Positions 1 to 11,650 of a stretch of DNA of 64,000 bases are shown here, piece after piece. Positions within the stretch are counted from its first letter, which is position 1. Every line of letters starts with the position of its first letter. Source of the DNA: Heliocybe sulcata (Eukaryota; Basidiomycota; Agaricomycetes; Gloeophyllales; Gloeophyllaceae); assembly GCA_004369045.1 (NCBI GenBank), contig ML213503.1, positions 2,069,667 to 2,133,666 on the forward strand. The letters run 5' to 3'. A model generated the notes under the pieces. The model did no database searches and was not told the DNA's origin. It saw only the letters and a program-made list of their open reading frames with translations. Both the position numbers and the translations under genes were made by a program.

Positions 1-2137
1 CTCTCCGCAATTTTTGTCTTTTTTCTGACCGCAAAAGAGCTGGTTAGACTCATCATGACTCAATGCTGCGGCTGTGATCAGCCAGTGCTATGTTGATGCA
101 ACCTACGGTTCGCTTAGTCCTTGCGCAAACTGCCGCCTGGTGCCTGGCCACGAGGAGGCTGTGCACCATTTGCTTCTTCCCATGAAGAACGCATCACCTC
201 CCAAACGCGCCGGGCCTCTGCGAGGCCCGACAAGGACTCGCGTGCGCGCTCGCAGTTCTCCTCCGTAGTCGCCTATTCCTGGGCGCTCCTCGCCGCTCTC
301 AGATTAAGAAAGCGCTTTTCTGCCAGCGCGCCAACGACTTGCTCGGCTGAGCTCTGGCACCGTGCCATGTGCACTTGCGACCTGTTTGGAGGATCGTAAA
401 AATTTGGTATGGACGTTGTTTTGTGATCTCTGACGCTCCGACTTGGAACGGGCTTGCCATGCCAATTGCCGGTCTACGTGGGGTTTGATTGAAACGTTTT
501 GTGTGCCGCGGCCATTGCAAGCTCTGAGATGCGATAGCGAGGATATAACCGGGACCTCGTGAGTTTCCGTATGTTTTTCTCCTTGTGCTCTTCGCCTTCC
601 CTTCGATCATGTTTATTTCAGGTGACTTCGCACAGTTTGCTGCGAGATACGCAGTACTGCAAGCGATTCAGCTAGTCACCAAGACGACCATGACGCGTCC
701 ACTCGGGTTGATGGCACTGTTCGGTCGAGTCATTGTCACGAAAGCTGAGTTATCCGTGCTTGATATGCTGAGTAACGTGAAGAACCCTAGCCCGAAATAT
801 GACAAACAGACATATCTGACCTTCTTTTCCACGCTCATAAAGACTTTGTACCCGCCTTCATTAACATTGCTGACCCTGGATGCTGAGAACCTCTGTAGTC
901 CGCTCTCTTGGGAGTGGGATGGCAGCTAGGAACAACACGTACGCTGTCTTGCTATACTAGATCAGGCTCTAAATGCCGTCCATCCTATCAAGCATTCCCC
1001 AGGTCCGAACTTTGCATTTTGATGCCCGGAACAACCGTCAAGTGACAAGCTCTATATCAGCCTGCTGCGAGAGGCCTCATTGACGAACACTTGAATCTTG
1101 TCCATCGGGCGCGCAGCGATGTCACCACCCGCCAGAATCACGGACGTCCGTCGAGACTCGCGATATCGCGGTCTTCCATGCGATGGGAACGTTTCACAGT
1201 TTTGTTGCTGCGTATCTGGTAGTTACATCAACACTGTATGGTTGTAGCGACAAGCTGTCTCACCCCGGCGTATGCTGTTATTCGGACGCATTAGGATCGA
1301 CTTACGACCTGGTGCGTGCATTGCCGAGGCAAAAAAATATTCATCGCAGCCTTGACTGCGCCCGGGTTTTGGCTCGGCTGGCTAAGACCTAGTCGTGCCT
1401 CAAGTACTGTACGTGGACAGTGATTTGACACAGCAGGTGCACACGGTTCTGTTCATTGACATTGCGCATAAGACAAATACCGCGAAAATGTCCGGCATGT
1501 CTCTGAGTGCTCCCGGGCACTGCAAACGCAGACTCGACAGGGCCAGTGCTTCCGTGGTCTGCCAACCCGCGACCTTTGCATGCACGGGCAATATCGACCT
1601 TGAGTGAACTTGCGGATCCGTGAGCTGAGGCTTCTCCCACGTCATATGAGAGGGCCGTGAGGAGAGCCGTTCCGTACTCTAATAGTGGCGGTGAATAGAG
1701 GAATCTGGCCAAGTGTGCACCACTGAACTCCTCGGTCTAGATGTCATCGATGACAAGAATAATCGTGCTGAGAATATCATGGCAGATATGAACCGGAGCA
1801 GAGAAGGCGCTAGATACTGGAAGAACTTGCATTCCGCGTCGCGCCACAGCAAGGGCAATCGATGACCCTGCAGATGCACTGCGATCTGAGCCAGATCGCA
1901 CTACAGACAGAATTAAATGGATCTTCCGTGGCTGGTGCAGGGCGATCGGGATGGATGCATCGCGAGAGAAGCATCGGCTTCCCCATCAGCCCTCCCACGT
2001 GACCTTTGTCGCGTCCAGCGCGTTACGTCACTTATACCACCCACCGTCGTCATTCTCCAACCTCTCTCCCCACCTCACCGCCCTATATAAGGCATCGTGT
2101 TAGCTCATGGCGGCCCACAACTACCCTCACAGTCACA
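1..2137. other. Gene-poor stretch with possible F-box/LRR relic
   Basis: No intact gene could be assembled here. On the + strand about 585-1150, short phrases such as SLTLLTLDAENL and IPQVRTLHFDAR have the leucine rhythm seen in basidiomycete F-box/LRR-like proteins. They are interrupted by stops and frame changes, and no F-box start or acceptable splice chain was found. It may be a decayed member of that expanded family or chance. The last 150 bases belong to the promoter of the dehydrogenase that follows. Confidence 0.25.
1994..2137 (+). promoter_or_regulatory. Promoter of the alcohol dehydrogenase: E-box and TATA box
   Basis: A canonical TATA sequence (CTATATAAGG) lies at 2083-2092, about 50 bases upstream of the start codon. 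This fits transcription beginning near 2112-2120 with a short leader. A palindromic CACGTG E-box is at 1996-2001, about 85 bases upstream of the TATA box. The stretch between is pyrimidine-rich, as is common in fungal core promoters. Confidence 0.6.
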
Positions 2138-3718
2138 ATGCAATTCGCTGCCAACAAATTCCAAGAGGTACGCTCGTCGCACTTGTCATTTCGGGACTCG
2201 CCGCTGATCGTGTCTTAGCATCTCGGCACTGTCCCGACTGCCACCACTCCCGAGTACAAGCACAGAGAAGATGGCTCCAAAATGAAGGCTCTGGCCTGGT
2301 TCGGGACAAAGGACGTCCGCATGGTCGAGGCGCCCGTGCCAGACATCACAGACCCGACAGACGTTATCGTCAAAGTCACTGGCACCACCATCTGTGGATC
2401 GGATTTGCACCTCTACCACGGAGAGATCATGACTCTCCAGAAGGGCGACATTCTTGGCCACGAGGTACGTTACCTGCCATTCCCGGTCATGTCATTTAGG
2501 CTAACGTCGCGCAGTTCATGGGTGTCGTTGACCGGATCGGCCCTAATGTCACAAACTTAAAGCCCGGACAACGGGTCGTTGCTTCTTTCCAGATCGCTTG
2601 CGGTCAATGCGAGTACTGCCAGAAGAAGCTCTCCTCTTTCTGCGACCGTACCAACAACTCCTCGTAGGTCTTATCTTCCGTCAAACTCGTTTCATCTCTG
2701 ACACTAGTGCATTCAGGCTCATGAACTACATGTACGGCCACCGTGACGCAGGGTTCTTCGGCTACTCTCACCTTACCGGTGGTTTCCCCGGTGGCCAGGC
2801 CGAATATGTCCGCGTGCCCTTTGGCGAGGTCAACCTCCTCCCGATTCCAGACAATGTTACCGACGAGCAGGTGATCTACCTGTCTGACGTCCTGCCCACG
2901 AGTTACCACGCTGTGAAGGACACCGGTGTCAAGGAGGGCGACGTCGTCGGCGTTTGGGGGCTCGGGCCTATCGGCCAGTGTGTAGCACGCTGGGCAAAGG
3001 CCATGGGTGCTTCGCGCGTCATCGGTATCGACAAGGTCCCCGAGCGTCTTGCCTTTGCGCGCGAAAAGTCAGGCATTGAGACGCTTGACTTTACCGAGCA
3101 CACCGATGTTGTGAAGAGACTGCAGGAGATCGCGCCCGGCGGTCTCGATGTCGCCATCGATGCCGGTATGTGACTATACACCCAGTTGTATTTCTACGAT
3201 GCCAACCCTCGACTTTCAGGCTCGTTCCACGACCCCAAGACCATGGCGCACAAGGTCCAAAAGACGCTTATGCTCGAGACTGACGTGTCGGAAATCCACA
3301 ACGAGATGATCATGTCTGTTAAGAAGATGGGTCGCTGCGGTATCATTGCTGCGTACGCAGGCTACACGAACGGCTTCAACATTGGTGCGCTCATGGAGAA
3401 GGGCGTCCGCTTTATCGGCAACGGACAAGCGCCCGTTCACCTGTGGTGGGAGGAGATCTTGAACGACTGGATCATCCCGGGCAAGTTCGATCCTACCTTG
3501 TGAGTGTCTTGCGGTTTCGCTGGAGTATGCGATGTGCTGACGATCCGGTCAATAGTATGATCACGCACCGTGTGCCCATCGAGGACATGGACAAGTTGTA
3601 CGTTGCGTTTGACCAGCGCAAGGGTGGCGTCGAAAAGGTCTTTGTCGAGACGCAGTTCTCGAACCCGCCGGCGCCGGGCTGCCCGAAGACTACCCGTGTT
3701 GAGGAGTGGGCGAATTAA
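2138..3718 (+). CDS. Zinc-type alcohol dehydrogenase-like protein (MDR superfamily)
   Basis: This is a medium-chain zinc-containing dehydrogenase, predicted to oxidise or reduce an alcohol/aldehyde with NAD(P). The first exon encodes only ten residues (2138-2167). The second (2219-2464) carries CGSDLH, with the catalytic zinc cysteine, and GDILGHE, with the zinc histidine and glutamate. The next exon has the four-cysteine structural zinc loop (CGQCEYC...C). The cofactor site GLGPIG and the acidic residue of GIDK, expected to favour NAD, follow in the middle exon. It resembles the glutathione-dependent formaldehyde-dehydrogenase-like branch common in fungi, but substrate cannot be read from sequence. 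Introns are about 50 nt. The protein is roughly 400 residues and ends VEEWAN. A TATA box precedes it. Confidence 0.9.
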
Positions 3719-4075
3719 ATGGGGGTGATGAGATGAAGTATAACTGATGTATTTCTATTGAATGTATACCTATAATACGCTTTTGGCATAATGTTTGCTA
3801 TATTTGTCCTTATCATTGAGGCGTCGTAACATTGAGTGAACGTGAAAACCGTCTACTCCTACGCCCTTCGTCACGCATCCCTTGTCAGGTACGCGACGCA
3901 TGTACTTGACGATAATGCTTCCCTCATCAACGTGCGTCGATCTTTTCCGTCACTGGACGAGAAACTGCGTAGGACATGGCACGGGATCCTCTGCCGGCAT
4001 GCATTATTTATATTTCGTGCATATTATCACGATCGTAGGTGGCCCTGAGTATCTCCTTAGTCGCTGTCTAGAAGC

Positions 4076-5215
4076 ATGGCGTTCAGTACGCTCTTGAAAG
4101 CAGGAGTCGTAGCTCTCGCGACTGCCCACGCCGAGGCAAAGCCCACAGTGAACGACCAGATCGTATTCCTCGAGTCCAGCAACTCGTCCCTTCTCACGTA
4201 CCCCACCCAGTTCACACAGAACATCGTGCCAAAGAGCATCCACTCTCATAACGATTGTGAGCGGATCGAGTCCACGATCGGGTAGCTCGGGCTGATGCGG
4301 ATAAGAAGACTGGAGGGACGTCCCGCTGTTGACGGCGTTGAGCTATGGGGTCGGCAGCGTCGAGGCGGACGTCTGGCTCGAGAACGGCACGCTGTTCGTG
4401 AGTAGACGCGCGGGAGTGTTGGCGGGACCGTCGCTGACCCTTGAATCAGGTCGGCCACGAGCTGGCAGCCCTGACTCCGGCTCGCACCTTCGCCTCGTTA
4501 TACGTGCAGCCGCTCCTTACCGTCCTCGCAGGAGAGAACCCCAAGAACGCGTTCACGCTAAATCAGACGACCCCGAAGTAAGTCCCCCAGTCCGCGCGAG
4601 TGTTAACAGCTAATCGGAGCTTAGCGGCGTCTGGGACACGTCCTCCGGCACGCCACTGCAGCTGTTAGTGGACATCAAGACGGATGGGGTCGCGTACGTC
4701 TTTTATACGATCAAGAAACTGCCCATCACTCACTGATCTATCTCAGGACCTTGCCTTACGTCCTCCAAGCGCTCGAGCCGTTGCGCTCGGAAGGATACCT
4801 GACGACCTACGCAAACGGGACCCTCACCACGTCCGCAGTGACTGTAGTGGGGACGGGCAACTCCCCACTCGATCCCATCAAGGCGCTGGAACCCAGGGAT
4901 TACTTTTACGATGCCCCGCTCACGCAGCTCACCGATCCGTCGCTCAACACGACCTTCGACGTCAGCTTGTCCCCGCTCGCCAGCACAGACTACGAAGTCG
5001 CAGTCGGCTGGAGCGGCATTGGCGCCATCAGCGATGCCCAGCGGGCAAATATCACAAAGTTCGTCAACGACGCCCACGCACTTGGTATCAAGGCAAGGTT
5101 CTGGGATACCCCGGGCTGGCCGATTCACGCCAGGGATACCGTGTGGACGGAACTGATGAATGACGGTGCGGACTGGCTGAATGCGGACGACTTGGAGGCC
5201 GCGAGCGAGTTCTGA
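4076..5215 (+). CDS. AIM6-like protein (PLC-like phosphodiesterase fold), secreted
   Basis: The spliced product begins with a hydrophobic signal-peptide-like segment ending AHAEA. It then has the motif IHSHNDYWRDVPLL, whose histidine-asparagine-aspartate signature is typical of the AIM6 family (altered inheritance of mitochondria 6), within the PLC-like/glycerophosphodiesterase TIM-barrel superfamily. Other family blocks are VEADVW, LLVDIKTDG, PRDYFYDAP and the C-terminal RFWDTPGWP. The first intron splits the tyrosine codon of HNDY (donor near 4258, acceptor near 4309), and further short introns follow the GTLFV, TLNQTTP and DIKTDG segments. Total length is about 350 residues. The biochemical substrate of AIM6 proteins is not established. 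Several N-x-S/T sequons fit a secreted or ER protein. Confidence 0.85.
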
Positions 5216-5537
5216 ACAATTTGCGTGTAATATAACATATGAGGAATCAAGCAGTGGGCTGGGATACAGCGTCCGATAATGTAGAGGGCGCCTCGATTGG
5301 ACTACGGTCAATGCCCAGCTTTTTTCGTTGTCTCCAAGGCTGCGAATTCCAGTGTGGCTTCGCCAAGGCGCCTTTGGCTAACCGCAGAGTCCCCCGTACC
5401 ATTCCAGGAAGTGCCTTGCCCGCCTTGTCCAGGCGCCCAAAAGTCGCGATTTCTTTCTTGGCGTTATCTGATGGCACTTGGACATCCTCCTTCAGAGAAG
5501 TGGGATCCGACATGAGTGTTTGCTGTTGAACCATGGG
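5216..5537. other. Convergent 3' intergenic space
   Basis: These 322 bases lie between the stop codons of the AIM6-like gene and the bL17m gene, which converge. I see no gene here, only presumed 3'UTRs and polyadenylation sequence. Confidence 0.6.
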
Positions 5538-6296
5538 TTAGCGTCGTATGCGCATGTTTCGGATACGTGCACGTACGACATAATCATCCGCTTTGCGTAT
5601 GAACTCCTCCTTCGCCGCCTCGCTTCGGTATTTCAACGCTCTTTGGACGTTGCGACGGGTGTACTCTCGCAAGCTGCCCCTGTCCTCGGGGCCCAGAGGT
5701 AACTCTTTCTCGACGAGCTCTTCCACGCTTGGCAGCCCGGACTCGAGTAATTGCCGAGGCGACTGCGTCTGCACCTTCTTTGACAGAAGCTCAAAACCGA
5801 CAGATCTTGCGGCCATCTCGAACTTCAAGTCGCGCGGGTTGTCGACAAGCTCCAAGATAGCCACGGGAGCATTGTCGCCTGGCCGGTTGCCGTACTTGTG
5901 GATACGCGTGTACCCGCCTGGTCGCTCGGCGTATCGACGAGACAGCGTGCCAAAGAGCCTGGGAAGAAGGGAGTGGTTGAGGAGGAATCCTTGCGCTTGA
6001 CGGTACGCGGGCACGGTTCCTTTCTTGCCCAGCGTGATTATCTTCGCCGGGGCTGTCATACATCGCACATGGTCAGTCAGTTACAGGACGAACCTTCTCA
6101 GCCAACCTCGCCGTGTCCTTTGCTTTGGGGATAGTGGTTTTAATCTGCTCGTGCTCCAGTAACGATGTGACCAAGTTCCTAGCGCGTAATGTTGAGCGCA
6201 TTCACCACTGGAAGACGAGATGGAGTCCTACCGAAGCATTAGCATTCGATGGGACGTAGTCCTCGAGAACTTTCGGAAAGCCACGCCATGCTTCAT
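5538..6296 (-). CDS. Mitochondrial large-subunit ribosomal protein bL17m
   Basis: Three exons (6296-6232, 6178-6094, 6041-5538) give a 217-residue protein. The N-terminus is strikingly bacterial: MKHGVAFRKFSRTTSHR, then NLVTSLLEHEQIKTTIPKAK and RLAEKIITLGKKG, the hallmark of ribosomal protein L17 (yeast MRPL8). A fungal C-terminal extension follows. It should bind 23S-type rRNA near the exit tunnel of the mitoribosome. No long presequence is visible, so targeting may rely on the basic N-terminus. The third exon must begin at 6041: an AG eleven bases upstream would shift the frame, whereas this one restores AEK-IITL exactly as in bacterial L17. Confidence 0.95.
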
Positions 6297-8166
6297 GATA
6301 TTGTCCGCCTCGAGCTTGCTAGGTAGAGCGGAGGACTATGTGACCTGGTTGGCCCCGAGGACCGAGGTCAAGTTAGAGCAGGCGCTGCACCTTCCTAATT
6401 GGGCTTGCTTCCACGGACGAATACTGGCCCCTCTCCTTCGCTATAGGTGCCGACGCTGTAGTACTACATACTCGAGTCGTGTGGGCACCCTACATCTTCC
6501 ATTGCATACAAACATTGTAGATAGTGTGTCAACGCTGCTTTCGATGCAAAATATACAGGATATAAAAATGTTGTCAAATACTCGACAAGGGTCGAATTGC
6601 CCAAGGAAGGAGTAATTGCTTATGGGATTCATCCGCACCCCGAGCACGACCTATTCGTCGGTCAGTATAGTCCAGAAGCTTTGACGATCCGCTAGCAGAT
6701 TATGTGTAGACGGATCTGACAGTATATACAGCCGTAAGAAATATCAAACCGCCTTGAATTTGAGCAAGCCTAAACTCTAAAGCAAGGCGTATCGCAAAAT
6801 CCAGTGAACAGGGATGCCGGAAATGAAAGAAATGAGGCTGACCAACCAACGCAGAGCAGTTTGAATTCGAGGGAGCGGGATTCTAGGGTGTCTGGCAGCC
6901 GTAGAAGCGGGGAGGGTGGAGATAAAGCACGAAGTCCGCGCACTTCACAGGCGCAACCGGAGCTATAATTTCAGCGGACAGGATAGAAGATGCTTGTCCA
7001 CAACACCTGTGGTTGATCACGCTAGAAGATACTGTGAGGTCATGAGTACATAAGCCGCTGTTCGTCAGATGCGGCGCCTATGGGGCGATGGGATCCGAGC
7101 TAGGTTTCTAGACCTTGAAATGAGCGGTAATTAAGCCACGGATGCCAGTAGCCAAACGTATCGTATCGGAGTCGTGCACTGCCAGCGGACGGACCTGAGG
7201 AAGCTGTGCCAAGACTATTCTTTCAATTGGAGAGGGGAGCGATGTCAAGGGAAACCCGGTCAAGGAAGAGTTGAGTTGAAGAACAAGCCTAAGATGGGGC
7301 ATCTTAGCTGTAGAACGGTCGACGCCTGGTCTGGACAACAACTAGCCGCGAGCGTGTTAGGGGGGGCCAATTGACCTATTGGGTCCGCTGCCTCTGGAGC
7401 AGAACGCTCCCTGAAGTCATTCTTGGAATTGTAGGGCTGTCGTGCAGTTTAGTCATGGCCGAAGAAGAAAGTCGTAGGCATTCTATGACCCAGGAGAGCG
7501 CGATGTGGATGCCTCACATGAGCGGCAGAGCGTGTCAGAAGAGGTCTATTGGCGAGTCACACTTCGGGACAGTGCCAGAACCTGTATATGCATATTAGGG
7601 CCCTTCGTCAAAGAGCACGTACCCAATACCGATCTCTTGTGCTGCTGCGTATTGGTGGGGATCGAGGGTGGGTGATAACACCGCGGGTTGCACTCGAAGT
7701 CGGTCAGCCTCAAGCGCGTCATTAGCCATCAATTCAAGTGACGTACATAGGAGATTATTGATAAGAAAAGATATCACACATAGCGAGGAGACGCACTAAC
7801 GTCAACTTGAACCGATGGTCATGATATGTATAAATTTGACAAAGCCACAGATCGTTACACACGATGCAAACCAGGATTTACTCGAGTAGACTTGTCAAAT
7901 TTCTGCATGTAACTTCCGACAGCGAGTGCTATCACGATCAGAGAGCATACGGCGGTTCAACGTTCAACGTTCAAGCTTCAAGCTTCAAGCTTTGAAATTT
8001 GAAGCTGCAAGTAGGATGAGGTTGGATGATGTCGATGGGCACCGGGAAGCGGTGGTCCGGGATTACTCGGCCAAGTCCGGCCCATGCCGCCGCGCTCGTC
8101 GAACCAACTTCTGCACCTTACGCAAGGAAACGCGTCCCCGGACGAGCTCCTCAGGCCTCAGTCACA
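6297..8166. other. Long gene-free stretch with a coding-like fragment
   Basis: No complete gene was found in these 1.9 kb. On the minus strand, 7777-7597 reads as a 60-residue segment with coding-like codon choice (ALEADRLRVQPAVLSP ... GIGYVLFDEGP). It has no convincing partner exons, so it may be a relic. A cluster of short direct and inverted TTCAAGC/TTGAAGC repeats lies at 7955-8005, just upstream of the acyl carrier protein gene. The remainder shows no recognisable transposon or RNA gene. Confidence 0.4.
7955..8005. repeat. Short tandem/inverted TTCAA-type repeat cluster
   Basis: Two copies of TTCAACG are followed by three copies of TTCAAGC. Then comes an inverted counterpart (TTTGAAATTTGAAGC), so the segment could form a hairpin in single strand. 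It sits about 160 bases upstream of the ACP start codon. It may be replication slippage or part of that promoter. Confidence 0.6.
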
Positions 8167-8751
8167 ATGTCTTTTGCTCGCTTTGCACTCAGAACTGCCT
8201 CTAGGGCTTCTTATCCTCGCGTCTCCCTGACGGTCGCCAACCGCTGGAGCCGCTTGCCGCCGCGGTCAAGCTTCTCTGCCGCTGCTGGTCTTTCGAAGGA
8301 CCAGATTGAATCGCGCGTTCTGGAGGTGCTCAAGGGCTTCGAGAAAGTTGATCCTTCTAAGGTTCTTAGCATCTCCCTCAGACTTACGTCGTCCTGACCA
8401 CTATTGCCCGGTCACAGTTGGTCACTTCTTCGCGGTTCGCAGAGGATTTGGGCTTGGACAGTCTGGACGCGGTGGAAGTAGTCATGGCGGTGGAGGAGGT
8501 GTGTTCTAGTCAAAGGACTTGGTGAACTAACTTACATTGTCTTCAAACACAGGAGTTCTCGATAGAGATCCCCGATGCGGAGGCTGACGAGATTACGAGC
8601 GTCCAGCAAGGTACGAAACTGTCATATGGACAACTTCCTGTTCTGACCTGCCTCACCTCTCCGCAGCCATTGACTACATTGCCAAGACCCCCGAAGGTAA
8701 GCCTGTAACTTTAAACCCTGGATTGCCGCTCACCGCTCCATAGCTCAATGA
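8167..8751 (+). CDS. Mitochondrial acyl carrier protein (complex I NDUFAB1-type)
   Basis: Five exons encode a 123-residue precursor. An arginine/serine-rich presequence (residues about 1-40, with no acidic residues) is followed by the ACP fold. The phosphopantetheine attachment serine is Ser80 in LGLDSLDAVE, and the helix-3 block EFSIEIPDAEADEI is intact. It carries acyl chains in mitochondrial fatty-acid synthesis (lipoate precursor) and supports LYR-protein assembly of complex I and iron-sulphur clusters. The last exon adds only three residues (A-Q-stop at 8749-8751). The introns follow DPSK, AVEE, VQQ and TPE. The start at 8167 is the only one giving a proper targeting sequence. Confidence 0.95.
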
Positions 8752-9226
8752 ACATGAGCGTCCCCCCAAAATTCTGCGCTCAGGCACACTGCAGGCCATC
8801 TTCACGCTTCTCCTTCCTTTCGCTTCTGCGGGAGAATAATTGTCTTAAACAGTAGGACTGCAGGCTTTCTAAGCGGTTCTGGACCAATCCCCAAGCGTCG
8901 CAGAACAATGAGAATGTACTAGCCGATAATCGCGAAGTAGAGGAGCGTAATTTGATCACAATTTTAGCGTTAAGCAGCAAGGGTCTCGGTATCTGTGATC
9001 CGTACACGTCTGAGCGTCTTCCCCGCAGATACCAAGTAGCCTTGAATTCAGCAATGTTGACCTGAACGACCGGTTGACTGCGGGCCGGTTCCGTCACTTC
9101 AATCCAACGCACCCCTTTATGCAGGTCATGCAGCGCAATGTCGTCAAACAGAGCAGCAGGCAAATATAAATAATGGAGCGCCTTGAGATGGAGTGAGGCA
9201 TAACCCGTCCTGATATCGCATCTGAT

Positions 9227-10524
9227 ATGGCCCCGGCTAAACAGATCCACGTTACTGAACCTCTTCTCAAGGTTGGCTGTACGCTGGGCGAAGGTGATTC
9301 AGCTTTTCGGACCGCACCATCGATTAACTGTACTGCTTGGTATTGCAGGACCACTGTACGACCATGCTACATCCACTTTACATTTCGTAGATATCGAGGA
9401 CAAGAAGGTGGTCCACCTGAACTTGAAGGCATTGAGACCAACACGGTACTGACATTTTACAGGTGTACCATTTCAACACCCCTACCGGGGATTTATCAGT
9501 TGATTGCTACGAGGAGTCCATAACTTGCCTATCTCTTCGTAAGGACGGGAATGGGGTGAGTTCTTTATTATTCTGGGGCCGTCTGCGCGCTGATTGCAAT
9601 CTCAGTTGGCTTGCACGACGGCAACAGGTTATGCGCTCCTGGAAGGCTCTCAGATCAGATACTTGAGCCAACCCATACCCTCCGATCAAGTTCCGCATGT
9701 GAGGTTCAACGACGGTGCTTGCGACGACAAGGGCCGCTATTTTGCGGGCACAATATACTCCAAAGACCACAATATCCCCGGACGTCTCTGGAGATATGAT
9801 CCTGCAGATGACTCTTGCGTGGTAGTAGACGAGGGTCCTTTCACGGTAAGTATGCCACCATTCGCAAAAGAAGGGTACCTACGTGACGCCTGTATAAGGA
9901 TACGAACGGCTTGGGTTGGAGCCTAGACGGGAAGACCATGTAAGTTGCCCTAGCCGTAGAATATGCATCCTCTGACAACCCATTATAGGTATTTCGTGGA
10001 CTCTCTAGTCAACCGCATCTACGCCTACGACTACGATGACGGAGAAATCAGCAATCGCCGTATCTTCGTCGACGCGCTCGCCCAAGGCCAGCAATGGGGT
10101 TCCTTCCCGGATGGTCTGTGTATTGACAGTGAAGGCGGCATATGGAGTGCTAGGTAATTCGTACACGTTATTTAACGGGGCAGAAGGTGGCATGCATGCT
10201 TACTTCCTTTCAGATGGGGAGGCTCTCGTATTGTTCGATACACTCCGGAAGGCTTGGAAGATATAGAAATCCACTTTCCCAATGTCCTGAACGTGACTGC
10301 ATGCTGCTTTGGAGGTAAGTCGCCGCTTAATCTTGGCACATTCCCACCTTGACCGCGGTCCAGGGCCCAACCAGGACCAGCTGTATGTCACGACCGCACA
10401 CTGTGGCGCTGTAGGAGGTGACCCAAGCAGGCAGGCATCATACTCCGACTCCGGGCATCTATTCGTGGTCGATTTGTCGGGCCAATACGCTGGCGGTACG
10501 TGGCGCCATGCTTTCGGGGTCTAG
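9227..10524 (+). CDS. SMP-30/gluconolactonase/LRE-like family protein
   Basis: Splicing about eight exons gives a six-bladed beta-propeller protein of the SMP-30/gluconolactonase family, around 320 residues. Diagnostic blocks appear in order: LGEGPLYD (metal-ligand glutamate), STLHFVDIE, RFNDGACDDKGRYFAGT (metal-ligand asparagine), DTNGLGWSLDGKTMYFVDS, DGLCIDSEGGIWSARWGGSRIVRY and a closing YVTTAH. The family hydrolyses lactones with a divalent metal; the substrate here is unknown. The first intron (donor near 9294) joins GEG to PLYD. The stop at 10524 follows GGTWRHAFGV. No signal peptide is seen, so it is probably cytosolic. Confidence 0.9.
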
Positions 10525-11519
10525 AGATAAGATGGCTCGGGGTATTGTTGGACTTCACATAGGCTTTCATATTACGTTGGTGGGTTGTTGTATTTGTATC
10601 AGTTTTCCCTATAGCCTCTGTGATCGCCGGCCGCAATCGCAGCAATAGCCTCAGATCGATGGTCATTGTTTTCTGGAGATCGTCAGCTACCTCCAGCTCT
10701 GTGAGGCCGGACGCCAGCAACTCCGGGCGTTCAGAATGAGGTAAGGTCATATGGAAGGCGCATACAATATTGTGTACGCCGTTGCAGATACCTGCCCTTG
10801 ATAGCTCACCGAGATCTACGAGTAAATCTACGGCTTGAGGCAATTGATTAAGGTATGATGCTGAGGGGGTTCCGCGGGATGCTGCAAAAAGGAAGAAGCG
10901 GCTCCCATGGGGGTCGAGAGCATTCCGGATCAGCGAGATACTACAGAAGGTATGGGAGCCTCAAGACGAGTAAAGTGACTTGGGCGGTTCTACCACCATT
11001 GACATCCGTAGCAGCGAGTGGCGTTAATACCGACAATCATCGGCTTACATTATTAGTCAGAGCTCTTGGTGGGCAGAGCTTCATCTGCAGAATATAATCT
11101 GATGTCTTGAAGTCAATCAGGTGTAATGAATTAGGGACATACCACGCTTACCAGTCTTACATTGATCCTTGAAGAGAGGTCACGGCCATCATTTAGGTCG
11201 GCACGTTAAGCACCCCGAGCCCCGAGTGAGGAGGTCAAATCGATCGGCCGACATAGGATGCTACTCCTGTTGGAGAAACAGGATTTAATATCACTTCGAT
11301 GGGCCTTTTCCAAGCACAAGGCTACAAGTGCAAACGGCTGGGAGGTCCGCGGAATCGAACTTAAACACCTGCCATATATGGCACACATGCGGGGAATCAA
11401 AGTGATGGGAAGTACCGGGCCATGCCGGTGGTCAACTGTGCAGTTTCATGTCACAGTGGCTGTCACCCACACGGCTCGTACTGTGCGTGCAACGCGGTTC
11501 ACGACTTCAAGATCTCAAG
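10525..11519. other. Intergenic; coding-like fragment on the minus strand
   Basis: On the minus strand from about 10960 to 10640 there is a continuous coding-like reading (DPHGSRFFLFAASRG ... LPQAVDLLVDLGELSRAG ... TLPHSERPELLASGLTELE). It has no clear start and I do not recognise a family. It may be a relic gene, or an exon of a gene whose other parts I could not join. The rest, up to the uL13 leader, shows no gene. Confidence 0.35.
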
Positions 11520-11579
11520 GTAAGCCTGAGGTCGCGCTATCATCTGCAGAACATTCTAACCGCTCTGCTTGTACTCTAG
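11520..11579 (+). other. Predicted 5'UTR intron of the uL13 gene
   Basis: A donor GTAAGC at 11520 and an acceptor TACTCTAG ending at 11579, with a CTAAC branch-point-like sequence about 20 bases upstream of the acceptor, mark a 60-nt intron in the leader. It lies 71 bases before the uL13 start codon. Leader introns are common in fungal ribosomal-protein genes. Confidence 0.6.
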
Positions 11580-11650
11580 GTTGGTTTTGTTCATGCTTAC
11601 TTGCCGAACGACGCTCTGACGACGGTGCTTTCGACTCTCAGACTCTCGCC

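Noticed and set aside
4730-5311. A 193-codon open frame on the minus strand
   Set aside because: It is antisense to the conserved AIM6-like exons and has no recognisable content.
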